A DNA stretch of 64,000 nt from Symbiodinium kawagutii (GCA_009767595.1 VSDK01013728.1:40896-104895); one strand, 5' to 3'. Positions 23,850-36,099 are shown, numbered from the stretch's first letter. Made by a program: numbers and translations. Notes: a model not told the origin generated them from the letters alone.

Positions 23850-24349
23850 CTGCCAAAATGACAGACAACAACCAAAACAATCGGGGGGGGGCGGCGTGAA
23901 GGGCAGCAGCCCAAAAAAAGGAATATTTATGTATGTATATATGTGTGTGTGCGTGTGCACATATACAAACATATTATAAATATGTTTTATTTATTTACTT
24001 ATTTATCTATTCTTTTACATGTTTACATTAAACATTAAACATGTGTGTGTGTGTGCGTCTCTGGCCTCTGTGCGTGTCTGCGTGCGCGTATGCGAAGTAA
24101 ATACTATGAATAGGTTTGGATTCGCCAAAACACTACAGGTGTATGCAGTATGCACAATAACTTTGTTGCACTACTACACGCGTCGACATGTCACATGCGT
24201 GCGCATATTCAAGAGCATTTCACGCAGTCCAAGCATTTACCTGAACATAAAAACATTTACCTGAACATAAAAACAGTTGCAAGGGCATATACATCCGACA
24301 CATACATACAAACATCATCACAATTGATCACACATACAAGCACCAATAC

Positions 24350-24775
24350 TCACAGAACAACTGCACACATGTAAATCTGACATGGCACCGATTGACACAA
24401 AAAGGAGACAACCTTGACGACGGCAAATGAACCCCATATGTTGCATGAAATCTGCCAATTCAATCGGCATATCATCAATGGCATTGCTGTCGGATCAAGT
24501 TCGTGTGCGTCTGTGTGCCAATCACCCATCACTAAGTGCACACCACCACAATAAACAAAACGACGTCCTGAGAGAATGCCCGACCACACCCGAACCAGAA
24601 CTAGGTCGGATACCTCAATATAGAGTCGCTTTCCGAATTGAGGCAGACGGTAAACGGCACCTGACAAGTTTAATGCTTCAGTCAGCGTCAGTGATTCTTG
24701 GATTGAACCTTTTGGCGACTCTGTGAGACTTTGGGCGTGAGAACAGCTAAACTCTGTGTACATTGAGCTTATCAA
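24350..24775 (-). CDS. Open reading frame of 141 codons, unknown protein
   Basis: The minus frame has a balanced middle (LSGAVYRLPQFGKRLYIEV, then SDLVLVRVWSGILSGRRF) and a hydrophobic tail. A 99-codon plus frame (24,427-24,726) overlaps and also looks fairly natural, so the strand is uncertain. No family is recognised. It lies between AT-rich, TG-rich flanks. Confidence 0.32.
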   Translation of the reverse strand: MISSMYTEFSCSHAQSLTESPKGSIQESLTLTEALNLSGAVYRLPQFGKRLYIEVSDLVLVRVWSGILSGRRFVYCGGVHLVMGDWHTDAHELDPTAMPLMICRLNWQISCNIWGSFAVVKVVSFLCQSVPCQIYMCAVVL

Positions 24776-25029
24776 ATTTATAGCTTACATATTGCAAATA
24801 AATATAAATATATATATATATAATATGTTCACTCAAAACATCCGTGGAGCACTTGAATAGAAACATTGAGAGCTGTATGCAACTGATGCGACACAAATTT
24901 CAACCTACCCGTTGTGCTCTTTGCCGAATCGCTTCAATGTCTAAATTCATAGAACCGCCATCATGCCGTGTACTGCACACTTCCCCTGCCACTCATCCTT
25001 CCAACAAGGTCCAACTGCAGTTACGAGCC

Positions 25030-26015
25030 TTTGCCTTTCATGTTTGGCCAGCTGTCGCCTTTTAGAACGGTCATCCAGCCCGGTGGGACTTGCTTGAAGG
25101 CCTGGCATTGAGAATGTTCCGCTGCGCTTGCACGGGATGTATCAAGCGGTACTATCAGCACTAAAGAAGTGCTGGGTAACTGCGCCATGGACACCCGGCT
25201 GCCAGCTTCAACACTAGAGTTTCAGAATCGAACCGGCTTGGTTTACTGAGCACAGCTCAACTTTCGGTTGTTACGTCAGAGGCCTCTGAAGCATTGGTGC
25301 CTTTCTTGGTCAGACTTCCAGCCCATGCCTTAGTTACAGCAAAAGGATGCAAAATGCCTAAGAAATACAAAGAATAAGTCAGCAATATGATAAGCAAAAG
25401 TTCTCTTCTGTGGGTATTAACCTGACCCGTGTGCATCTGGCCAATTGTTTTTGGTGGTTGATCGCGTCGTGTCCCCTTTCAGCATGTCAGACTCCGTTTT
25501 GACAGCATGGTAGGCTCGTCAGACCAGAATCAGCTACCCCGGTACACATCACTATGTTGGACAGGCCTTGCCTGGCGTTCCGAAGTGCAGTGCAAGCTAC
25601 TTCAGAGTCCATTCTGCGGATCTGCTCTGGAGAGAGGAGCTGCTCTGCAGAGACCTGGGTCACAAAGGCAAGAATCAACGAAGGATGCAAGCGAAAACAA
25701 GCGAAAACAAGCGAAAACAAACAAACTAAATCAAACTACCACCTCTCTCTCTGGCATGGCGGTCCGACCGCCGTCTCGGCGAGAAGGCCCATTTGGCGTT
25801 GAAGAATCTACTACGCTGTGAAAGTGCAAACTACCACCGGTGTACCAGCGCACCAATGACATCCAATGACCCAGTTCATGTTCCCAAACAATGACCCAAC
25901 CGCGTCACCAAGATTATCCGCTAGCGTGGAGGAAGAGGAGCAACGCAACTGTGCAGGAGGTTCTTGTCGGGTGGGTCCAATGTCATGCAGCATCCGCCAA
26001 CAGCAGGTCTCGTAG
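25030..26015 (-). CDS. Candidate three-exon gene segment, unknown protein
   Basis: Coding-like minus blocks are: about 26,015-25,815, with SSSTLADNLGDAVGSLFG; about 25,663-25,550, directly after GTGACCCAG, with VSAEQLLSPEQIRRMDSEV and then ALRNARQGLSNIVM; and about 25,150-25,030, with RASAAEHSQCQAFKQVPPGW. The middle block is the best supported, with a pyrimidine-rich acceptor and a helical, charged product. The family is unknown. Confidence 0.4.
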
Positions 26016-27256
26016 CTGAAGCAAACAACTTACAGACTATAACTACTTACATGATAACTTAGACTAACTACTTACATGTGAATCTCATTTGAATCTTAGA
26101 TGTAAGTCTCATTTGAATAAGCTAACGCACAGACTTCGCACAGATCAAATGGGTCGGGAGATGTGGTCTTAGAGTTGGGCTCAGCAGGGCCCCCTGAAGA
26201 ATGACACAAACGAGAATGACTAGTGACAGTAGTGACACACTGACATTGTGACGGACATGGCCCCAGGAGTAGCTCAAACTATAAAGTCACGGGAATTCCA
26301 AAAGGACTGTGAAAGGCTTAACAAGTTTCAACAAGGATTTTTTTCAACAAAGATCATATCATATCCAAACATATCCAATAATTCGTGGTGGGATCAGGAT
26401 CACACATTTCTGCAGGCACATCTGCCAAAGGCTCGGAATTCTAAGACCCACGCCTTTGCTCGGTCAACAAACTGTTTCGGAATAAATTCCAAAGGTTCCT
26501 GGGCTGTGCGTACATGATACGGCAAGACTTGGCATCCGCAGATTGAAAGCTGGCGTCACCCAGAACTTGCAGTCATGGCACACCCGCCAGTAGGAAAATG
26601 GATCTCAATGATGTCTCAGGAGAGGGTGCCTCCTGCTGGTCGGTGCACGCAAGACGCCACCTAAGCAGGGTTCAGCATGGTCCGCAGTAACCTCTCCACA
26701 CGCCTCTCCAATTTCAAGCTGATTCAAGTATAGAGCATATGGAGCAAAGCAGCGCTGGTCCAACCCTTTCGCTGGCTAGTGTGAGTGTTGAAGTGTAAAA
26801 AGAGGTTTCTGCTTCAGTCTACCGTTTTTTGTCTCTACAATTTCCCTCCCTCCGACAGAATCTCAAAAATCTATAAATGATTGGATTCGATCTCTATATT
26901 ATTGAACTTCTTTCCCCACTGTGATGAGAGTGAAACTGCGGGAATTGAAAAAGGGTCACTGTTGATCTGCTGACAGACAAACTGCTTGACAAGAGGGTAG
27001 GGCCACGAGGATCATGCAGAGTAGCCTTACTGCATGGAACGGCCATATGTGAACTGCGAACGAATTGCTTTGCTGCAGGGTAGTGCTGCAATGTTGGGAC
27101 TGCAAATGTTGCGGCAGAGTTGCTGTACTACACTCAAGGTACAGTAGGACTGCTATACCAAGGTCGGCGAAGACACAAACGAGTGGTAGGGCCATAATAT
27201 GAGGATAAGGGGGATGGCCGACCCTCAAGGGAGTGTTGGGAAGGGAGTCTTTGTCT

Positions 27257-27451
27257 TTAGGCTTTTCGATTCAAGTTCATCGTTTTGGAATCTTTTCGAA
27301 CTTCAAGTCTATCCTTATCTGCGAATCTTGAAGTCTTTATGCTAAGTATTGATTTGCTCTGGGTCTCGATGCGTTCAATGGCCCTTTGATCTGCTGGCCT
27401 CAACTTGGTGGAGCTTGTTGAGGCATGCATCGACCACATCACCATCAGCAC
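27257..27451 (-). CDS. Possible terminal exon, unknown protein
   Basis: The minus frame reads STKLRPADQRAIERIETQSK and stays polar and basic to its stop. It lies just downstream of the better supported gene at 27,623-28,690 on the same strand and could belong to another isoform or gene. Confidence 0.25.
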   Translation of the reverse strand: MLMVMWSMHASTSSTKLRPADQRAIERIETQSKSILSIKTSRFADKDRLEVRKDSKTMNLNRKA

Positions 27452-27622
27452 CTGAATGCATGATCATCAAATCAAGCCTCATGAAGAGATATGATGAGTA
27501 TACACATTACAGGTGACACACATTACAGGTGACACATTGTGGAATAAATTGAATAAATACTCTTGAAAGATTTGATTTCTCATCAGAATCATGGAGGCAA
27601 AGAAAGGCAAGCCTGCAACAAC

Positions 27623-28690
27623 CTAAGCTCGCACAAGATCTTTGGCCTCCAAAACAGTCTTTCGGATCAGCTCACGGTACTCCTGGCCAGACTTGCCTAC
27701 GTGAGCTTCAAGTCCGTACACTTGAACTCAGGGCATGGGTACGGCAACGCTATAAGCAAGTTCGATGCCTCAATTCACCGTGCCCTCCTGTCCTCCCCAT
27801 GACTTGTGCTAAGCTCATCCAAGTTTTTCTTGGTTCCTTGTGGTTCCCCTTGGTTGGTGCTCCTTGGTTGGTTCTCCTTGGTTGGTTCTCCTTGGTTGGT
27901 TCCCCTTCCTTGGTGGTTCTTTGCTCCCCATTCCCCGTCCTCTGTCAGCAAGCGTGGGGGCAGCTGCTCGGTCAAGTCTCGGAGCACCTTTGCCTGACCG
28001 ACCTTCACAGCGAGGCCCTGAAAAACGATCAATCGAAGAGAAGAATTTCAAGAGAATTTCAAGAGAATTGAGAAGAAGCAAAAATGAATTTTGAATGAAT
28101 TGAAAAAGGATGTTAGAAAAGAATGTAAGAGAAAAAAAGAAAGGAGTAAGTTTTGAAAGCTTTGTTCTCACAAAAACCACTGAAGGGGAGCAAACACGTG
28201 GCATCATATAACTCACTCGGATTGAAGTTCCATAGCTTCCTTTCATGTTTCAAAACTTTGCGGGTGTCATCTAAGTCTTCTGCCTGCAGTGTTACTCGTG
28301 AGGGGAATTTGAGGAGAAACCAAAAGTTGTACCACGACTTGCCTTTCTGGTTTGAGAATGGCAAGTGCTCCATTGGCAAGACAAACATGCGCAGTATTGA
28401 CCTGTTGGGTGCTTGCACCTCCCTCTCTCCCTCTCTCCCTCTCTCGCCCTCTCACTCTCTCACTCTCTCCCTCTCTCCCTCTCTCCCTCTCTCACTCTCT
28501 CCCTCTCTCCCTCTCTCCCTCTCTCCCTCTCTCCCTCTCTCCCTCTCTCCCTCTCTCCCTCTCTCCGTCTCTCCCTCTCTCCCCCTCTCTCCAGCGCATC
28601 ACTTCCCAACTGACCTAGCCAATCCAGAATGTACGCACTAAGCTGTCGAAGGGGGTTGCGAAACATTGCCAATAAATCATCTGGATCCAA
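27623..28690 (-). CDS. Candidate five-exon gene, unknown protein
   Basis: Ordered minus-strand blocks are: about 28,690-28,590 (LDPDDLLAMFRNPLRQLSAY); about 28,392-28,286 after CACCCAACAG (MEHLPFSNQKGKSWYNFW); about 28,285-28,180 after ACACTGCAG (AEDLDDTRKVLKHERKLW, then a hydrophobic stretch); 28,017 downward after TTTTTCAG (GLAVKVGQAKVLRDLTEQL); and 27,720-27,623 (YGLEAHVGKSGQEYRELIR, ending EAKDLVRA and stop). The penultimate block runs into a CCAAGGAGAA minisatellite that may be translated as a Gln/Gly/Asn-rich linker. A (GAGAGAGGGA)n microsatellite separates the first two blocks. The blocks are mutually consistent in strand and order. I cannot name the product. Confidence 0.47.
28413..28590 (+). 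repeat. (CTCTCCCT)n microsatellite
   Basis: About 20 near-perfect octamer units. On the minus strand it follows a coding-like block without an immediate stop, giving a false Arg/Glu/Gly extension. Confidence 0.85.
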
Positions 28691-28719
28691 AAGCTATTTG
28701 TTTGACGAGGCGGATATAT

Positions 28720-29480
28720 ACCTAAAACACTTGACATTTAAACATGTGTAAAATGCAAATGGCATATGCAAACAAACACATAGGAAACATAAATGAAACA
28801 TATACGAAAAATACTCCAAACATGCGGAACACGGACGTTGTATAAAATGTATTCACATAGATACACAATGCGAGAAAATATTCAAAAAAAACTTTGGCAC
28901 TCTAAAACTAAACCGACTCAGTTTCTAAGCAACTGCTACTTGAAAACATCATTGAAAATACATATGTCTGACATCTGCCAACAATTGCAACCATAAGTGT
29001 GACGAGGTATCAGTTTCTAAAAGCAAGATATTTTTGCACACGTTCAAAACATGTTACGTATATGCTTGCATATTTGCAGTACAAGTCGCAATGGCAAACG
29101 AAACCATGCAATGCAAATGCACCAGCATCTGTGCTTAAATGCACCGACTATGTGTGTGTGTGTGCATTTGTGGAATTACATATGGTAAGATTTCATCTTG
29201 CAGAAATCACAAGTTAGTACATAACATGTAAAGTGTCCTTGTATCTATCTATTTGTTCAACTATTCATTTGTCTATTCAAATATTGATTTGTATATTTGT
29301 TGTTGGAAGCCCTCATAGAACGCAATCCAAAACATATCATCCCTCCTCAAGGGCCCATCATGATCGTAGAGCCAAACATTTAGCATTTGCGTTCGGATGT
29401 GCCAGACCTCGCCCTGTAAATACTTGTGCTTGCAAATGTGATTCGTGAAGCAGAAATGCTGTAGGGTGTGATCATTTTTT
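28720..29480. other. Stretch without a convincing gene
   Basis: AT-rich sequence with AAACA and ACATA words, a short (TG)n at about 29,151-29,164, and CTATCTATT-type degenerate repeats near 29,240. Open frames are short and rich in Thr, Tyr and Lys. I see no splice-bordered coding block. Confidence 0.4.
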
Positions 29481-29873
29481 GCAATACACTTACGGAAAGC
29501 AAGTGTACCTCAGAGGTGATACCTTGGCGTTATATCAACCAAAACAGCAAACCTACTTGTGATGCGTATAGGTCTGCCACAGACTGACGACCAAGAAACA
29601 GGCTACAAAAAGCTTGGACTATGACATGCAATTCACAATGTGAAAAAGCATAGGTATCAACGACTGCTCCTCCACATGGTGTGGATTATAGATCCCTCGA
29701 CCGCACCTGAGACAACACTCCGGGCCGAACCCCTGGGACAATACTCTGAGACAATCACCAAGTCTGGTCAGAGTGGACGGGAGGAAGAAACAAATAGAAA
29801 CAACAGTATCAAAAGAATAAATACAACAAGAAGAATCAGATCGTTTTTTCAGAAGAACGACACAGGATAAAAC

Positions 29874-30065
29874 TCACTGAGGCAACACGCTTGACGGATT
29901 GAAAGCCCAGCTCCGTGGTCCAGCTTGGGATAAGGAACCCAAAGGGACTTGAAAGAGACCCAGCTGTTGACTCCCTGGGAGCTCCTGGAATACTTCAGGC
30001 ATCTTCAGGCCACTAGCTACACTCAAGAGCCGAACCAAACAGCTTTTGCAAGGTCTGAGATCCAC
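29874..30065 (-). CDS. Possible terminal exon, unknown protein
   Basis: The minus frame of 63 codons reads LVRLLSVASGLKMPEVFQE and then a Gly/Leu/Ser/Pro-rich tail to a stop. The acceptor is unclear. The product is plausible but featureless. Confidence 0.28.
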   Translation of the reverse strand: MDLRPCKSCLVRLLSVASGLKMPEVFQELPGSQQLGLFQVPLGSLSQAGPRSWAFNPSSVLPQ

Positions 30066-30348
30066 GTACTCACAACAGCGGGTGGTTCGCCGGTATGAAA
30101 AGAAAAGGTCTCAGCACCAGAACGTACCAAAACTTAACCCTTCACACTAACCCGTACCCCAGAACAAATACAGTAGGGTCGATCTCAAAATTCAGATATG
30201 GTGAGTGCGAATACAACCCCCAGTGCAACCCAGGACTTTGCACAAAATGGTGCCACTCCCGGGGTGGGCACTTGTCTGCCTCCCCAAAGGGGGAAGAAAT
30301 GTCTGACATCGGAGCGGAGGAAGGCCGACAGGGTCATGTTGCTATATA

Positions 30349-31696
30349 TTAGGCTGAAAAATCCAGATTCGGAAAAGTCCGCGAATGACCCATCTCCCTA
30401 CCTCTGTCTCCCTTTAGACTTCTTGCAGTGTGAAAGGAGAGCAGGGATGATGCGTTTGCAACGAGATCAACCTGTTGGCCCATGACTGCCACGGATGGCA
30501 TGCGCGACTCTGTTGAATGATGGCCTGGCCAGAGAGAAGGGCAGTGGAAACACACGGGAACAGCCCAGTGGTTGCATCTCCTGCGGCTTGTGCACCTTGA
30601 ACAATTTGTTTGCTGCATCAAGTTGCAGATGGGCAGGGAAGGTTTAGCAGCTGCAGCTTTAGCAGCGAGCAGGTGGGACATTCACTTTGGCCAGTCTTGA
30701 CGCGCGCAGATTGAGAGCATCACAAGCAGCTAGAACAACTCCAAATTGCACATTTCCTCCATCTCTCAAAGCATCCCAGTTGTACATTTTACACAAATGA
30801 TTCAGTGAATATCCCTTCGGCATGTTTCTTTTGCACTGGTGATCGGTTCGCACGCTCGGCAGCAAAAAAAGATCACAGGGCCGGGTTCTCAACCAACAGT
30901 GATGAAAGATTGCATCTATTTCCTCAATGATGAGGCAAAAGCCGGGTTTGGAAAGTATCAAAATGAAAACTAAAGTATAGAAGTAAAAAATAGACTTTTC
31001 AGAAAAATCAAGACAAAACAAATATACTAAACTTTTTTCTTCCCTTTTCTCTTCTCCGAGAGAGCTACAGCTAAAGACATGGAGCTCTCGCTCTCGCGTT
31101 CCACGCCTGCGAAGTAGCACGTTCCTTGATCTCCTCGGGGCTGCGAAGAGAGTTGTTCCTCGGACGGGCAAGGACGCCGAGGACACGACGTGGGCGTTGA
31201 AACAACACAAAGAAACACAAGAGAGACATCCACGGGAGACTGAACAGACATCCAAGAGAGATCCAAGAGAGACTGAAGAGAGAAAGGAAAGAAACAACAT
31301 GAAACAACATAACATAAGAAGTTTCCAAACAAACAACCAAACAACAACAAATTATTAAACACGCATTCGGCCACGAGGAGGTTGAATACTGTGCTCTGAG
31401 GCGTTGTTCTTGAGAACCAAACAGCATACAAGTTTCCATAGGGGTTAAAAATGATAACGATGAGGATGCAAAACAACTTCATGTGGACTGTAAAAATCAT
31501 CAAAGTCATCAATTGTGATCACCATTTGCTAACATTTCATGTGAGAATGGACTATGCCACGACCAATCCAGTGCGCTTTATGACGAACGCACCATCTTTG
31601 CCCAGGGCACATCATTTTGTTCAAAACCTTCATGCTGTCCATCTGGCGTTGCAAATCTTCGTGGCTCGGGAGCTGGTCCAATGGAGTTTCCCAGTC
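30349..31696 (-). CDS. Candidate multi-exon gene, unknown protein
   Basis: The first block (31,696 to about 31,585) follows CGCTAAG and reads DWETPLDQLPSHEDLQRQ, then MDSMKVLNKMMCPGQRW; it is the strongest. Later minus blocks are a polar Ser/Glu-rich block at about 31,195-31,030 (GTCYFAGVERESESSMS), about 30,830-30,670 (NWDALRDGGNVQFGVVLA, then NLRASRLAKV), and a Cys/His-containing 110-codon frame at 30,349-30,681. Frames differ between blocks, so introns are required. The Cys/His-rich final block could bind metal (TNCSRCTSRRRC) but matches no family I know. Confidence 0.4.
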
Positions 31697-31864
31697 CTTA
31701 GCGAAAGAAAACCCAAAACTGAAAACAAAGGAGAAAGAGAATAAACAAAGAGAATATGAAGTATATATATATATATATCCGCCGACCCCGGCCGACGTAA
31801 GGGGGAGCGCGTCAGGGAATAAGAGGAACAGGCTGGGTTGGCAAAATGAAGTGCGCGGTCCAAA

Positions 31865-32100
31865 AATGAAACGTCAGGAAATCAATTTCGAAAAATCAAA
31901 AAGTGAAAAGTCGAAAAGTGCGCGGTGCAGAAATGGATTTTCGAAAAGTCGAAAAGTCAAAAAGTGGAAAAGTCGAAAAGTGTGTTGATCAGGGATTCAA
32001 TTTCGAAAAGTCGAAAAATCGAAAAGTAAATGTCGTTTTCGAAAAGTCGAAAAGTCGAAAAGTTGAACAAATCCCGTCGATTTGGAAAAGTTGAAAGGCT
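31865..32100 (+). repeat. TCGAAAAG degenerate repeat, first block
   Basis: TCGAAAAGTCGAAAAG-type words repeat across about 230 bases. They give false Lys/Ser-rich plus frames and Phe/Ser-rich minus frames. The same motif returns at 32,998-33,510. Confidence 0.8.
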
Positions 32101-32149
32101 GTTTACTACCCACTACTCAACATCATAATGTCACACGACTGCACCTCAA

Positions 32150-32660
32150 AAATATATAAATCTGAGGATTTTTAAATTTATATATCTCAAGATTTTTAAA
32201 TTCATATACCTTAAGATTTGGCAATACAATATCTGAGGATTTTAGATTTGATATACTTCAAAATTCTTCAATGTGTATAGCTCAAAATGTTGCAATGGAT
32301 GGGTCTTAAGATTTTAAAGTACTAAATCTTAACATTGGAAAATTTCCTAGTCTTAAGATTTGAGCATGAAATTTGCCTAAAGAATCTTAAAATGATATAT
32401 AGGATATATGTTTAATTGTTAAAACGGTATATCTTAAGATTTTTAAATTGATATTGCTTCAATTTTTGGAATGGTCATATTTCAAAATTTGGAAATGTTA
32501 ATATCTTAAGGTTTTGAAATTGATATGTTGATTTGAAAGTTGCTATATCTCAAAATTTTGAAATTAATATACCTTCAGATTTTGAGATTGATATATTTCA
32601 AAATCTGAACGATGATACATCTTGAGACTTTTGAATTCAATGAGTTTGAAAAAACTAAAA
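32150..32660 (+). repeat. AT-rich ATATCTTAAGATTTTGAAATT repeat
   Basis: Words such as CTTAAGATTTT, CTCAAAATTTTG and TTGATATA recur every 30-40 bases through about 500 bases. No gene. Confidence 0.65.
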
Positions 32661-32764
32661 ATGTATGTATGTTGTGAATGTTGGGTTTTGAAAATTGATT
32701 TTTCGCAACCATACATGTCTCCAACAAAAAACAACATATTTTCACATATTTTTTCAGAATACGA

Positions 32765-32992
32765 TAAAACAATAGTCCTTAACTAAGGTCTATGGTTAAT
32801 AGTCCTCAATTAAGGTAATAGTCCTCTATTAAGGCAATAGTCCTTTAAAAAAAGTCCTTCATTAAAGACTATAGTTTTTAATTAACGGTCAATAGTCCTT
32901 AATTAAAGAAATAGTCTTTAATGAAGGACTATTTTTAGAGACTATTACCTTTGTTAAGGACTATTGCACTAATTAGAGGCTATTGGGTTCAT
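32765..32992 (+). repeat. AATAGTCCTTAATTAAGG foldback array
   Basis: Several copies of AATAGTCCTT with TTAATTAA-like cores occupy the left half. The right half carries the complement AAGGACTATT, so the block can fold on itself around about 32,905-32,935. It joins the AT-rich repeat to the second TCGAAAAG block. Confidence 0.7.
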
Positions 32993-32994
32993 TG

Positions 32995-33512
32995 GGAATT
33001 TCAGTGCTGGGCATTTCGAAAAGTCGAAAAGGCGAAAAAGCGAAACGTCCCAATGCATTTCGAAAAGTCGAAAAATCGAAAAGTACTTTTTGACTTTTTG
33101 ACTTTTTGAAATTCGGTAAGAGTGGAAGTGCGCAAATTTCAGCGCTGGGCATTTCGAAAAGCCGAAAAGGCGAAAAATCGAAAAGTCCCAACGCATTTCG
33201 AAAAGTCGGAAAATCGAAAAGTACTTTGTGACTTTTTGAAATTCGGTAAGAGTGGAAGTGCGCAAATTTCAGTGTTGGGCATTTCGAAAAGTCGAATAGG
33301 CGAAAAATCGAAAAGTCCCAACGCATTTCGAAAAGTCGAAAAATCGAAAAGTACTTTTTGACTTTTTGAAATTCGATAAGAGTGGAAGTGCGCAAATTTC
33401 AGTGCTGGGCATTTCGAAAAGTCGAAAAGGCGAAAAATCGAAAAGTCCCAATGCATTTCGAAAAGTCGAAAAATCGAAAAGTACTTTTTGACTTTTTGAT
33501 TTTTTGAAATTC
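32995..33512 (+). repeat. About 130-bp tandem repeat built of TCGAAAAG words
   Basis: TTTCAG followed by a GCTGGGCATTTCG-like word marks units near 32,998, 33,137, 33,268 and 33,396, about 128-139 bp apart. Each unit holds several TCGAAAAG copies and ends in TACTTTTTGACTTTTTGA. Overlapping minus frames are by-products. Confidence 0.8.
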
Positions 33513-33574
33513 GAGTTTGCGTCTCTCGCGCCGGAGATACGCACTGGATTTTACAAGCTTAGGAACAAGGGGGC

Positions 33575-33667
33575 AGCAAGCAACAAAGCAAGCAAGGAAG
33601 CAAACCAAGGAAGCAAGCACAGAAGCAAGCTCCAGACAGGCAGGCACGCAGGCAGGCAGGCAGGAGA

Positions 33668-33739
<72 letters not shown>

Positions 33740-34076
33740 AAGCAAGCAAGCAAGCAAGTAACTATGTAAGCATGCCGCGACAACACCTCAATTGCAAGCA
33801 CAGAAGCAAGCAAGATACGAGTTCAGACGCGAGTTAGGGAGCCAATTGCATCCAAAAACGTACGTTTTTGATTCGAAACTAAAACATAAAACAAAAGCAA
33901 ATAAACAAAATCAGGGGGTTCAGACGCGGCGTTTGGCATTGAAAAGGCGTAGACATGGAATGAGAAAAACGGACGTAGTCGACTCGAAATTGGACTGTGT
34001 TTTGCCCTCCGCAGGACAGCAGGAAAAAGTCTCCAGACAGGCAGGCACGCAGGCAGGCAGGCAGGAGAAATCAAGG

Positions 34077-34128
<52 letters not shown>

Positions 34129-34254
34129 GATCATAACACCAATAAAGGCAAGGCAACAAGTAAGCATGTAAGCAAGCGAGCAAACAAGCAAGCAAGCAAG
34201 CAAGCAAGTAAGCAAGCAAGCAAGCAAGCAAGTAAGCATGCAAGCAAGCATGCC

Positions 34255-34296
<42 letters not shown>

Positions 34297-34414
34297 AAAC
34301 AAGCAAGCAACGAACTATGAAGCAAGTAATGAAGCAAGCAAGCAAGCAAGCAAGCAAGCAATCATAACACCAAAAAAGGCAAGGCAACAAGTAAGCATGA
34401 AAGCAAGCAAGCAA

Positions 34415-34447
<33 letters not shown>

Positions 34448-34474
34448 TAAGCAAGCAAGCAAGCAAGTAAGCAT

Positions 34475-34530
<56 letters not shown>

Positions 34531-34870
34531 AGAAGCAAGCAAGCGAGTAACTATGCAACCATGCCGCGACAACACCTCAATTGCAAGCACAGAAGCAAGC
34601 AAGATACGAGTTCAGACGCGAGGTAGGGAGCCAATTGCATCCAAAAACGTACGTTTTTGATTCGGAATTAAAACATAAAAAAAATTAGGGGGTTCAGACG
34701 CGGCGTTCGGCATTGAAAAGGCGTAGGCGTAGACATGGAAGCAGAAAAACGGACATAGTCGACTCGAAATTGGACTGTGTTTTGCCCTCCGAAGGAAAGC
34801 AGGAAAAAGTCTCCAGACAGGCAGGCACACAGGCAGGCAGGCAGGCAGGCCGGAGAAATCAAGTAAGCAG

Positions 34871-34906
<36 letters not shown>

Positions 34907-35650
34907 TCAACCAAGCAAGCAAGCAAGCAAGGAAGCAAGAAAAAGCAGGCAGGCAGGCAGGCAAGCAAGCAAACAAGCAAGGAAGTAAGCAAGCAAGCAT
35001 GCAAGCATGCCAGCAAGCAACCTACCAAGCAAGCAAGCAAGTAACAAGCAAGCAGCGATCTACAAAGCAAGTAAGCAAGCAAGCAAGCAAGCAAGGAAGC
35101 AAGCAATCGTTCGAAATCAAAACATAAACACAATTAGGAGGTTCAGGCGCGGCGTTTGGCATCGAAAAGGCGTAGACATGGAATCGGAAAAACGGACGTA
35201 GTCGACTCGAAATTGGACTGTGTTTTGCCCTCCGCGGGAAAGTAAGCAAGCAAAGCAAGCACGGAAGCAAGCTCCAGACAGGCAGGCAGGCAGGCACGCA
35301 GGCAGGCAGGCAGGCAGGCAGGAGAAAGTAAGCAAGTAAGCAAGCAAGCAAACAAAGAAGCAAGCAAATAACTATGTAAGCATGCCGCGACAACGCCTCA
35401 ATTGCAAGCACAGAAGGAAGCAAGATACGAGTTCAGACGCGAGTTAGGGAGCCAATTGCATCCAAAAACGTACGTTTTTGATTCGAAATTAAAACATAAA
35501 AAAAAATTAGGGGGTTCAGACGCGGCGTTCGGCATCGAAAAGGCGTAGACATGGAAGCAGAAAAACGGACGTAGTCGACTCGAAATTGGACTGTGTTTTG
35601 CCGTCTCCAAACAGGCAGGCACGCAGGCAGGCAGGCAGGAGAAATCAAGG

Positions 35651-35700
<50 letters not shown>

Positions 35701-35722
35701 TCGACGAAGCAAGCAAGCGACG

Positions 35723-35765
<43 letters not shown>

Positions 35766-35901
35766 GAAGTAAGAAAAAGCAGGCAGGCAGGCAAGCAAGC
35801 AAACAAGCAAGGAAGCAAGTAAGCACGCAAGCACGCCAGCAAGCAAGCAACTAAGCAAGCAAGCAAGTAACAAGCAAGCAACGATCTATGAAGCAAGTAA
35901 T

Positions 35902-35952
<51 letters not shown>

Positions 35953-35996
35953 ACAAGCAAGCAAGCAAGCAAGCAAGTAAGCAAGTCGCGAGTTAG
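33575..35996 (+). repeat. (AAGC)n arrays in about 0.8-kb higher-order units
   Basis: AAGC, AGGC and CCAG tetramers fill most of 2.4 kb. Non-tetrameric segments recur: CATGCCGCGACAAC at about 33,771, 34,560 and 35,381 (789 and 821 bp apart), and the perfect 16-bp palindrome AAAAACGTACGTTTTT at 33,854, 34,643, 35,464 and 36,013, the last just past the tetramers. A CTCGAAATTGGACTG segment also repeats. Ala/Ser/Lys/Gln plus frames and Leu/Ala/Cys minus frames are by-products. Confidence 0.92.
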
Positions 35997-36099
35997 GGAG
36001 CCAATTGCATCCAAAAACGTACGTTTTTGATTCGGATTCGAAATTGAAACATAAACAAAATTAGGGGGTTCAGACACGGCGTTTGGCATCGAAACGTTG

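Noticed and set aside
25195..25260. tRNA B-box-like GGTTCGATTC on the minus strand
   Set aside because: The bases on either side of the loop do not pair as a T stem and no A box stands at the right distance.
33559..35968. Leu/Ala/Cys minus frames resembling membrane proteins and Ser/Lys/Gln plus frames
   Set aside because: Products of the (AAGC)n array; hydrophobicity is incidental.
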